This document shows positions 28,389 to 36,425 of a stretch of DNA of 64,000 nt, piece after piece. The notes under the pieces are model-generated. The model was given only the letters and a program-made list of their open reading frames with translations, was not told where the DNA came from and did not search any database. Source of the stretch: Bartonella harrusi. GTDB taxonomy: Bacteria; Pseudomonadota; Alphaproteobacteria; Rhizobiales; Rhizobiaceae. The position numbers and the translations under genes were made by a program. Location: positions 1,552,501-1,616,500 of the forward strand of contig NZ_CP101114.1 of assembly GCF_024297065.1 (NCBI RefSeq), read 5' to 3'. Within the stretch, counting starts at the first letter, position 1; each line of letters begins with the position of its first letter.

Positions 28389-29723
28389 ATGGCCAGCAAT
28401 GTCAGCCTAACAGGTTTAGCGCGTGATTTAAAACAGCGTGCAGAAAAACATCCCCCTATTCGCATTGGACTGATTGGCTGTGGCGAAATGGGAACAGATT
28501 TGCTCTCAAGTGTTGCCCATATGGATGGCATAACAGTTGCAGCTGTTGCCACTCGAACACCATCACGTATTTTTGATGCCGCTCTGTTAGCCTATGGAGA
28601 AAAGGGTCATGCACGCGAAATTGAAAGTGCCAATGCTTTAACGCAAACCATCGAAAAAGGTTTAATCGCCGCCACAAATGATATTGATTTTATTTTACAT
28701 CATGAACAAATCGATATTATCGTTGATGCAACAGGCTATCCTGAAGCTGGTGCCGAAATTGGCCTTAAAACACTTGAAAACAATAAACATCTTGTCACAA
28801 TGAATGTTGAAGCAGATGTTACAATTGGTGCTTATCTCAAACATGAAGCAGAAAAACGGGGCCTTGTCTATACACTTGGTGCCGGTGATGAGCCAACGTC
28901 TTGCATGGAGCTCATTGAATTTGTTTCAGCCCTTGGGCACAAAATTGTTGCAGCTGGTAAAGGGAAAAACAATCCGCTTATCTTTGATGCAACACCTGAT
29001 GCTTATGAAGAAGAAGCAGCACGACGCAATATGAATGTACGCATGTTGGTTGAATTTATAGAAGGTTCTAAAACAATGGTTGAAATGGCCGCCATTGCCA
29101 ATGCAACAGGGCTTCTCCCTGATTGCCCAGGAATGCATGGTCCACAAGCAGCACTCCAGGATTTAAGCAAAATGCTTATTCCAAAACAGGATGGGGGTAT
29201 TTTAAACAATTATGGTGTTGTCGATTATTCAACAGGTCAAGGCGTATCCCCAGGTGTTTTTGTCATTGCAGAAATAGCCCATCCCCGTCTACGCGAACGT
29301 ATGGAGGACTTAAAAGTTGGTCAAGGACCTTACTTTACCTTCCATCGTCCCTATCATTTAACAGCAATGGAAGTTCCCCTCACCTGCGCACGTGTTATGC
29401 TTTATGGGAAAAAAGATATGGTCCCCCTTAGCACTCCAGTAGCAGAAGTTTGTGCTGTTGCTAAAAAAGATTTACACCCTGGAGATCAGTTAGATTTTAT
29501 TGGTCTTTACACTTATCGTGCTTGGATCATGAACAGTGTAGAAGCACGTGCTCATCACGCTATTCCTTGTGGTCTTTTGGAAAAAGCAACCGTGACAGCT
29601 GAAATAAAAAAAGATGAACTCATTACAATCCATAATACTGTTATTCGTGAGGACCAATGGATTGCACGTCTTCGCGCCAAACAAGATCTATTACTGAATT
29701 GCTTTTCTTCTACAGGTATATAA
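28389..29723 (+). CDS. NAD(P)-binding oxidoreductase with C-terminal SAF domain
   Basis: 444 residues. The N-terminal Rossmann domain has IGLIGCGEMGTDLL at about 26-39 and a homoserine-dehydrogenase-like core (IDIIVDATGYPEAGAEIGLK, VTMNVEADVTIG, YTLGAGDEPTSC). A C-terminal SAF-like domain (about 345-430, AKKDLHPGDQLDFIGLYTYR) resembles the carbohydrate- or antifreeze-like fold used for binding sugars. Related proteins occur in rhizobial sugar-acid and polyol catabolism clusters. The substrate here is unknown and no catabolic genes flank it. The gene appears intact and single, ending with its own terminator. Confidence 0.75.
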   Translation: MASNVSLTGLARDLKQRAEKHPPIRIGLIGCGEMGTDLLSSVAHMDGITVAAVATRTPSRIFDAALLAYGEKGHAREIESANALTQTIEKGLIAATNDIDFILHHEQIDIIVDATGYPEAGAEIGLKTLENNKHLVTMNVEADVTIGAYLKHEAEKRGLVYTLGAGDEPTSCMELIEFVSALGHKIVAAGKGKNNPLIFDATPDAYEEEAARRNMNVRMLVEFIEGSKTMVEMAAIANATGLLPDCPGMHGPQAALQDLSKMLIPKQDGGILNNYGVVDYSTGQGVSPGVFVIAEIAHPRLRERMEDLKVGQGPYFTFHRPYHLTAMEVPLTCARVMLYGKKDMVPLSTPVAEVCAVAKKDLHPGDQLDFIGLYTYRAWIMNSVEARAHHAIPCGLLEKATVTAEIKKDELITIHNTVIREDQWIARLRAKQDLLLNCFSSTGI

Positions 29724-29796
29724 ATAAAATTTTATACTCTTTTGACTTATAAAGTAGCGATAATCCTGCAAAAACAGCAGGTTATACTCTTTTAAA

Positions 29797-29855
29797 AGGG
29801 CGCTTAAATCATTTTAACCCCTTTACGCGTGCATAAACAAAGCGCCCTCTATTTT
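29797..29855 (+). terminator. Terminator-like hairpin after the SAF-domain gene
   Basis: AGGGCGCTT (29797) pairs with AAGCGCCCT (29840-29848) and is followed by CTATTTTT. The loop is long (about 34 bases), so efficiency is uncertain. A second small hairpin (CCTGC/GCAGG) lies at 29766-29782. Confidence 0.6.
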
Positions 29856-29929
29856 TCACTTTTCTATTCACGGCAATAGATTGATTTATAAAGATAAATC
29901 ATCATTTTGCATAGAGAATGAGAGCCTTA

Positions 29930-30335
29930 AATATCCTAAGATTCTCTCATCGCAAATCTGTTCATATTGAATCAATCAAAATCATCCCCTTACACATCAT
30001 AAGGGGGATTAGCGTGTGGATAAAAAACACTAAAAAAAGGAGAAAAATACCTCTTATGAATCGTCTAAATGCCAAAGATTCTCGCAACATTGGGGGCTGG
30101 TAAAGAGTATGTAGAATAGGCTTGTACCTTCACAAGCGTAAAGAGAGTGGTGCGCAATAGATTTATCGATATACCATCCATGGACAGCGTCGTGAAATGG
30201 GCTTGGCTGCTTTAAGAAATATCTCTTAAAAAAAGCGCATGAATGTGCAACACAATGGCTTTCTTTTCTACATGAGGGTCGAGCCCCCATTAAAAAACGT
30301 GAGACAATTTCACAACAGCACAAATGCTTTTGTGA
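29930..30335 (+). pseudogene. Degraded integrase N-terminal fragment, copy C
   Basis: It begins with the same flank as copy A (TTGAATCAATCAAAATCATC, then a GTGTGGATAAAA relative). It then has broken coding for LYLHKRKESGAQ and RYTIHGQRREMGLAALRNIS, with TAG and TAA interruptions. It ends at the GAGCCCCCATTAAAAAACGT stretch that corresponds to HAPLKER of copy B. It is the third relic of the same integrase type. Confidence 0.7.
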
Positions 30336-30491
30336 AGATATTTTTCTCCAAGAATGATCAACAAAACACGCCAATAAAAGAGAGAAATTTCGATGAGATT
30401 AACAAAAAAACTTATAAGATAAAAAAAAATAACCCTACAATGGACGACACAGCACCAATAAGATCCCCGGTGAGCAAAGAAGACAAACATA

Positions 30492-30773
30492 CTATAAACC
30501 CACACCACCCCAAAACGCTTTAAATAAAGAGACATTTTCAGTTTTTCCAAAAGCAAATCTGTCTTGCCCTTCAGCATCACGAATAACAGCCATGTCTATA
30601 GCCTTAATAACTTCTACAACTTCAATAGCCATACCCTCTCCTGTTGCTGCTATAGTAGCAACAGGTGTCCCTTCTTGAAATCGCACTTTTATACTGTTCG
30701 CACAGCACTTTACAGTTTGTACAAAACACCGAATAGACGCTGTTAGAATGGACAAACACATACGACTTTTCAA
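30492..30773 (-). CDS. Short hypothetical frame, possibly secreted, probably a remnant
   Basis: 93 codons on the minus strand. The N-terminus (MCLSILTASIRCFVQTVKCC) resembles a signal peptide like those of the Bartonella surface proteins. The middle (RFQEGTPVATIAATGEGMAI) looks protein-like, and the C-terminus ends at FWGGVGL. The upstream DNA (about 30900-30940, TATGTATTTCATGTAAA) resembles the stretch ahead of the autotransporter at 42740-42775. I do not recognise a family, and it may be the broken start of a larger gene. Confidence 0.3.
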   Translation of the reverse strand: MKSRMCLSILTASIRCFVQTVKCCANSIKVRFQEGTPVATIAATGEGMAIEVVEVIKAIDMAVIRDAEGQDRFAFGKTENVSLFKAFWGGVGL

Positions 30774-31854
30774 TATAGCTTTCTTTGCTCCTCTTTTTCT
30801 TCACTGAAGAAATTCAAAGAATATTTACAGTTATAAAAAACAAAATTTATTCTCATAATCACCATAGATAATATGATATGTTTTATCATATCTATAAATT
30901 ATAGTATAACACATTATGTATTTCATGTAAAAAGTAAAAAATATTATGCAAATGAATTCATAAAAATGATGAAAAAACTTACCTGAAAATGATATAAATT
31001 CATACTACAATAAAGAAGATATTTAAAAATCAATTCATCATAAGAAATATATTTATAATTCATGAAGAGATGGACTGTTCCTACTTTTTTGTAAATTTAC
31101 AACAGATAAAAATAAATAATATAACTGATCTGTTTTGCATTCTCAAAAATGCTAAGCAGTTTTGTTTTCTTACAATAAAAAATAAAATATAGATTCAGTA
31201 ATTTAAGAGATAAAACAAAAAATGTGCCTGATGATAAAGCAAAGAAAACTGTTATAAATGCAAAGAGAAGAAAATCGTCTCCTTTTATTTTCAATTTTCT
31301 TACTAGCGCTCTTTATTCTCATTCTGGTCAATAAAAACGACTAGAATAGTAGACCTCCTTCGCTTTTAAATGAAAAGTGCTCATCCTTTGTAAAGAATCA
31401 ATCGGTTTGTTATCTTAATAGTTACCTTACAAAAACCCTCATTATACGCGTCTTAACCGTTCAAAATCATTATCTCTTTAGTGAACACGCCAGAACCTCT
31501 CCACCCCATCACTTGAGCAAAACTTCCCTGAAGACCTCTTCCCTGTCACTCCACCCACGCAATTTTTCTATCATGAATTACAGAGATATTTTTAAAAGTT
31601 GTATTGATTAAAAAACAGTATACCATTTTGCTACATTGCATATAAATTTGCTACATTGCATATAAAATGGAATAAAGCACATTCTCACAATTGTGATATA
31701 AAATATAAGCCTTACCATCACTTTCTTTTTCACATCAACAACCACACATTACTCTTTGCCTTTTAAAGGAAAACGCCCCTTCATTCGTAACAATTTGCTT
31801 GAGAATGAGAATTCATCGTTTTTCCTATTGAACTCTCCCCAACATCGTAAGAAC
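30774..31854. other. Gene-poor AT-rich stretch, about 1.1 kb
   Basis: No convincing coding frame on either strand. It includes very AT-rich DNA (30830-31100) and a 20-bp tandem repeat (31628-31666). Confidence 0.6.
31628..31666. repeat. 20-bp tandem repeat, two copies
   Basis: TTGCTACATTGCATATAAA occurs twice in direct succession with a 20-base period. It lies in a non-coding, gene-poor stretch. Confidence 0.85.
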
Positions 31855-32015
31855 CTCTCATTTCAATCTTGTGGATGTTGGATCAATTAAAATCATTCCC
31901 TTACATATTACAAATGAAATGAACGTATCGATAAAAATATGAGAAGAAAGAAAAATGCTTCTCATGAAGCGCCTTAAGGCAAAGGTTGTCACAACATTGG
32001 CAACAAGTAAATATA
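31855..32015 (+). pseudogene. Integrase-associated flank and remnant, copy D
   Basis: It starts with CTCTCATTTCAATC and GTTGGATCAATTAAAATCAT, the same flank as copies A and C. It continues through a relative of the region that precedes the integrase (GAAGCGCCTTAAGGCAAAGG against GAATCGTCTAAATGCCAAAG in copy C) and ends shortly after CACAACATTGGCAACAAG. No Arm-domain coding remains. Confidence 0.65.
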
Positions 32016-32311
32016 ATATAAAGCGCATCATTCTAAAATCTTAGCGTTTTGAAAATAGGTTTCTCATCAAAAATTTTTATAAAACACACTTTACTTTTAA
32101 ACATCGACAAGGCGATAGTACACCGAAATGGGAATATTTTTCAACGGTCTCTTTTCCTGTTTTTAACAAAATGCTGTTTTTGTTCTCTCTCTTTAAATGC
32201 ACGACAACACTCTTGTTTGCGTTTTTTCTACAGATAGATTAAATTGAGAAAAATAACCTCACCATTTTTGATCATTTTATCTCTCTTAACCTCTCTTTTG
32301 GACAATAATTT
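32016..32311. other. Intergenic ahead of the creatininase operon
   Basis: AT-rich DNA without a convincing gene. It presumably contains the promoter of the three-gene operon that starts at 32312. Confidence 0.5.
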
Positions 32312-33055
32312 ATGGTATCCAACACGCCTTTTCTTGCTCTTTTACCCTTGGGCGCACATGAATATCATGGACAACATCTCCCCTTTGAAACTGACTGGAT
32401 TATTGCTGAAGCTTTTGCAAAAGCACTCACCACACAAACAAAAGAGCAATTTGAGATCATGCTCTTACCGGTTGAAAAAATTGGCTATTCCATTGAACAT
32501 ATGGATGTTCCGGGTACACAGACACTCAGCTTTTCTGACGCTATCGAGCGGTGGATAAATATCGGTGAGAACTGCTATCGTAAAGGCATTGAGCGTTTTC
32601 TTCTTCTCAATGCGCACGGAGGCAATGCACCTTTAATAAGTATCGTGATCACCGAATTACGAAGACGTTTTTCAATGCTTGCCATCGCAACAAGTTGGAG
32701 TCGTTTTGGCCTACCGCAGGGTTTCATAGCTCCCTCTCAACAACATCTTGATATCCATGGAGGTTTCATAGAAACCTCCTTAATGCTTTATCTCGCACCA
32801 GAAAAAGTGCATATGGAGAAGGCAAAAAATTTTTACAATAAGCAAGCTGATATGATTGCCAATTATCAATATTTACGCGCTTATGGTCCTCATGCTTTTG
32901 GATGGACAATGCGTGACCTTAATAAACAAGGAGTAGCAGGAAATGCAAGCAAAGCAACAGCACAAGCAGGTGAAGCAATTTTCTCTCATGTGCTTCGTGG
33001 GCTTTGTGATTTACTCGATGATATCAATCAATTTAAAATAAACACCTTCCAATAA
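32312..33055 (+). CDS. Creatininase-family amidohydrolase
   Basis: 247 residues. The N-terminal metal-site motif is complete: GAHEYHGQHLPFETD, with E17, H19 and D28 as likely ligands. HGGNAPL (about 97-103) and DIHGGFIETSLMLYLAPEKV in the second half are also family hallmarks. The family includes creatininase, FAPy-type deformylases of riboflavin synthesis and MftE-like peptidases, so the reaction (amide or cyclic amide hydrolysis) is certain only in outline. It is followed twelve bases later by a CobW-type metallochaperone, which suggests the pair shares zinc biology. Confidence 0.85.
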   Translation: MVSNTPFLALLPLGAHEYHGQHLPFETDWIIAEAFAKALTTQTKEQFEIMLLPVEKIGYSIEHMDVPGTQTLSFSDAIERWINIGENCYRKGIERFLLLNAHGGNAPLISIVITELRRRFSMLAIATSWSRFGLPQGFIAPSQQHLDIHGGFIETSLMLYLAPEKVHMEKAKNFYNKQADMIANYQYLRAYGPHAFGWTMRDLNKQGVAGNASKATAQAGEAIFSHVLRGLCDLLDDINQFKINTFQ

Positions 33056-33067
33056 AAGGCATCCTCC

Positions 33068-34096
33068 ATGGAAAAAAAACAAAATATGCCCCATAAAATT
33101 CCCGTTACAGTTCTCACAGGCTATCTTGGTTCAGGAAAAACCACTCTTCTCAATCGCATTCTGAGTGAAAATCATGGCAAACGTTATGCCGTTATCGTTA
33201 ATGAATTTGGTGAAATTGGCATTGATAATGATCTTATCGTTGCATCGGATGAAGAAATTTATGAAATGAATAATGGCTGTGTTTGCTGTACCGTACGTGG
33301 CGATCTTATTCGTATTCTGGAAAGCCTCATACAACGCTCTCACCGCTTTGATGCGATCATTATAGAAACAACAGGACTTGCGGATCCTATTCCCGTTGCA
33401 CAAACTTTTTTCATGGATGATACTATACACGAAAAGACCGCACTTGATAGCGTCATAGCCGTCGTTGATGCAAAACACCTCCCCTCTCAACTTAAAAAGA
33501 GCCGTGAAGCTGAAGATCAAATTGCTTTTTCTGATATCATTCTTTTGAATAAAATTGATCTTGTTACGGCACAAGAGCGTGCACAGGTTGAATCGCTTAT
33601 TCTTGCAATTAATTCCCAAGCTGTACTTTATACAACAGAGCGCGCGAATATCCCTCTTGATAAACTGCTCAATCTCGGTTCCTTTGACCTCCAACGTGTT
33701 TTAGAGAACGATCCCCATTTTCTTGATCCTCAACATAAAGACCATATCTGTAGTCCTGATTGCCATCATGATCACCAACACCATCACGCATCCCCCCTTC
33801 ATGACATTACCGTTACTTCTGTAAGTTTAACAACCGGTGCTCTTCAACCAGAAAAGTTTTTTCCATGGATTCAACACATTACGCAACAACAAGGTCCTGA
33901 TATTTTGCGTTTAAAAGGAATTATTGCCTTTCAAGGAGACGCTGATCGATATGTTATTCAAGGCATACATATGATTCTTGAAGGGCAGCATCAACGTCCA
34001 TGGCGTGAAGATGAAAAACGGCAAAGCCGGCTTGTTTTTATCGGCCGCACCCTTGATGCCGAAAAGCTTAAAACTGGTTTTGAAAATTGCGCATAA
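33068..34096 (+). CDS. CobW/COG0523-family GTP-dependent metal chaperone
   Basis: A 342-residue G3E GTPase. Walker A GYLGSGKTT is at about 18-26, NEFGEIGIDNDL follows, and the metal-binding CxCC is C71-V-C73-C74. Switch and base-recognition motifs are ETTGLADP and NKID. A histidine- and cysteine-rich segment (CSPDCHHDHQHHH, about residues 230-242) precedes the CobW C-terminal domain. Members of this class deliver zinc under limitation. The Zur-like regulator at the start of the window would be a plausible controller, but I see no proven Zur site here. Confidence 0.9.
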   Translation: MEKKQNMPHKIPVTVLTGYLGSGKTTLLNRILSENHGKRYAVIVNEFGEIGIDNDLIVASDEEIYEMNNGCVCCTVRGDLIRILESLIQRSHRFDAIIIETTGLADPIPVAQTFFMDDTIHEKTALDSVIAVVDAKHLPSQLKKSREAEDQIAFSDIILLNKIDLVTAQERAQVESLILAINSQAVLYTTERANIPLDKLLNLGSFDLQRVLENDPHFLDPQHKDHICSPDCHHDHQHHHASPLHDITVTSVSLTTGALQPEKFFPWIQHITQQQGPDILRLKGIIAFQGDADRYVIQGIHMILEGQHQRPWREDEKRQSRLVFIGRTLDAEKLKTGFENCA

Positions 34097-34106
34097 GCGA
34101 GTAACA

Positions 34107-35078
34107 ATGCCAAGCATAACCCATTACAATCTTCAAAGTTATTGTCTCTCCTGTGGTTTTATTGACAACAAACCCGCTTTCGTTTCAGTGGAAGGTTTCA
34201 TTGTTTTTTTAACCCCAATCCCGAAAGTTGTTGAAGCTCATCAAGGAATCATTTCAAGCCATTTTGCCCCCGACAACACAGCGATTATCACGGGTGGAGA
34301 AGACGGGAAAGCCTGTCAAACAACAGCAGATGGTCAGATAAAAGTACTGGGACATCAAAAAGGTCAATGGATAAACAAAGTTACTTTTGGACCACGGAAA
34401 GTTTTTGCTTTTTCCTCCTCACGTTTAGCATTGGCAAATGTCGGTCAAGGGCTACAAGAGCTGACGCATGAACGCAGTGTAGAAAGTCTTGCATTTGCTC
34501 CAAAGGGCTTACGGCTTGCCGTTGCCCATTACAATGGTGTCACCCTACATTGGCTCTCAACGCAAACACCTCCAACCACACTGGTATGGCAAGGAGCACA
34601 TTTTAATGTCACCTTCTCACCAGACAATTGCTATGTCATTTCCACCATGCAAGAAAATGCCCTACATGGCTGGCGCCTCGCTGATAAGCAACATTTACGC
34701 ATGAGTGGCTACCCAAGCAAAGTCAAAAGCTGGTCTTGGAGCGCAAAAGGAAAATGGCTAGCAACATCAGGCGCCTCAGCAGCCATTGTCTGGCCCTTTC
34801 ATAGCAAAGATGGCCCTATGGGTAAAGCACCACTGGAACTAGGCACACGCGCAAATGCGCTTGTTCATACCGTTTCATGCCATCCAAGCGAAGACGTCGT
34901 AGCAATAGGCTTTAATGACGGAATGATTTTGTGCGCCCATTTTCAAAGTGGAAAAGAAGTCCTGCTAAAAGATTGTGGGAAAAGCGCCATTTCAACGCTA
35001 AACTGGGATCAGACCGGACATAACCTTGCCTTTGGCAGCGAAAACGGTGAATGTGGTATTATCAATATTTCTGTTTAA
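34107..35078 (+). CDS. WD40-repeat beta-propeller protein
   Basis: 323 residues from the ATG at 34107, eleven bases after the CobW gene. An in-frame start at 33978 would overlap that gene by over 100 bases and is unlikely. Repeated blade units with S-F-A/S-P-D-N-type turns are visible: SSHFAPDNTAIITGGEDGKA, FAPKGLRLAVAHYNG, FSPDNCYVIST, WSAKGKWLATSGASA, CHPSEDVVAIGFNDG and WDQTGHNLAFGSENG. There is no signal peptide, so it is probably a cytoplasmic scaffold. The creatininase, CobW and WD40 order suggests a common role in metal handling. Confidence 0.88.
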   Translation: MPSITHYNLQSYCLSCGFIDNKPAFVSVEGFIVFLTPIPKVVEAHQGIISSHFAPDNTAIITGGEDGKACQTTADGQIKVLGHQKGQWINKVTFGPRKVFAFSSSRLALANVGQGLQELTHERSVESLAFAPKGLRLAVAHYNGVTLHWLSTQTPPTTLVWQGAHFNVTFSPDNCYVISTMQENALHGWRLADKQHLRMSGYPSKVKSWSWSAKGKWLATSGASAAIVWPFHSKDGPMGKAPLELGTRANALVHTVSCHPSEDVVAIGFNDGMILCAHFQSGKEVLLKDCGKSAISTLNWDQTGHNLAFGSENGECGIINISV

Positions 35079-35273
35079 GAAAACAACCATGATCACAAAT
35101 AAAACAGCCGTAGTTCCCTCCTAGCAATAATTGAACATAAAGCCCCTCTTCCTCCCCCCAAAAAAACACACTAACAAGATGTTTTCAATCACAGCCCTCA
35201 AAAGTCATACATTGTGCCCTTTTTATTAATAAACAAAACAGCCTTGATGAAATAAGAACGATTTCCCTAAATA

Positions 35274-35300
35274 AAAAGGCAGCATTTTTGCTGCCTTTTA
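35274..35300. terminator. Bidirectional terminator between the WD40 and autotransporter regions
   Basis: AAAAGGCAGCA / TGCTGCCTTTT stem with a four-base T loop and A/T-rich flanks. It serves the plus-strand operon and the minus-strand autotransporter remnant. Confidence 0.88.
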
Positions 35301-35325
35301 TATAAGAGGGACATGTCATCCTTTG

Positions 35326-36190
35326 TTAAAAAAGATAACGAAGACCAGCAGAAAAACTTACTCCAGAAAACCCTGCTTTTGTCAATCTATACTGATAATT
35401 TATATCTCCATGCAGCGCAAAGTTCGAAGACAATTTGGCATTAAAACCAACTCCTGCTTCTAAAGAGGAACCAAAAGCACCTAACGGGAATTTATCTTTA
35501 AAATACACAAACTGCTTTTCTCCAAAACCATGGACAAAATGAAGTTTCCCATTGAAAGCAATAACGGGCTCTTTTTCAAAAGCAGCAAGTGCCTGCGTTA
35601 AACATCCACCAACACGCATCACCCATTGATGAAGTTTTCCCATTTCAATATCAAAACCATCAATATCGGATGCCTTATCAAATTGCAGATTTTGATAAAT
35701 AACCTGAATCTGCGGATCAAAAAGAAGACCTTTATATCCTGTTATAAATGTTTTACCACCAACCAACGAAGCATTGAAAGGATTTGTTCTTTAATGTTGC
35801 CGTCTTCCCCCTTTCAAGGATCATGACATCACCCTTAAACAAGCCATAGGAAAGAAGACCATTGAGATAAAAGCCCGTATCCTCCTGCATGCTACCCTAT
35901 GCTGTCACTGCGCCTTTATGAAAGGTCCTTTTTGGGCTTTGTTCAACATTCAAAGGTTGCAAAGATAATGTTTCATATGCCTCCATAACCTTAAAAGAAA
36001 GAGTACTGTATGCAATATTGATATTGTTCAGCAAAATGACAACCTCTATGGCATTATACTCAATGCGCACCTCTCCACAACCATATTCAAATGCGTATAA
36101 GGATGAAATACCACAATGATTACTATCATAACTGCGTAGAAACAAAGCAGAATATAAACAACCGCACATTCCCCTAAAAACCAGTTCTTT
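35326..36190 (-). pseudogene. Autotransporter beta-barrel remnant
   Basis: The last 146 codons (35326-35766) encode the C-terminal half of an autotransporter barrel (FDPQIQVIYQNLQFDKASDI, MGKLHQWVMRVGG, FPLGAFGSSLEAGVGFNAKL) and end in the canonical ...GLRYLF. Upstream, the rest of the barrel is broken: a separate 90-codon frame (35897-36169) holds SLYAFEYGCGEVRIEYNAIE and LSLQPLNVEQSPKRTF-like sequence. No passenger is left. It is the most decayed member of the family in this cluster. Confidence 0.88.
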
Positions 36191-36367
36191 AAAAACAGCT
36201 TACAAATATGTACTGATCGAAAAAATCATCATAAAAAGCAGAAATTGAACGCTCTGAAATATAAAATCCCACTCCAACCTCATTTTCAGAAAAAGAACAG
36301 AAAAACAAGAAAGCATTTTAAAGATATGTAAGAGAGTTGTTTTCAAAATTGTGCAAAACAATTGATA

Positions 36368-36400
36368 AAAAAAGCCACAAGCAATGCTGGTGGCTCTTTA
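36368..36400 (-). terminator. Terminator of the second autotransporter pseudogene
   Basis: AAAGCCAC.AGC..GCT.GTGGCT.TTT stem in an A/T-rich frame, close to the 3' end of the pseudogene at 36426. The same sequence type occurs at 39436. Confidence 0.75.
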
Positions 36401-36425
36401 AAGAATGGATTAAAAGACGTTCAAA

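Noticed and set aside
32049..32558. Two plus-strand frames ahead of and overlapping the creatininase gene
   Set aside because: One overlaps the conserved creatininase frame in another phase, and the other has no protein-like features.
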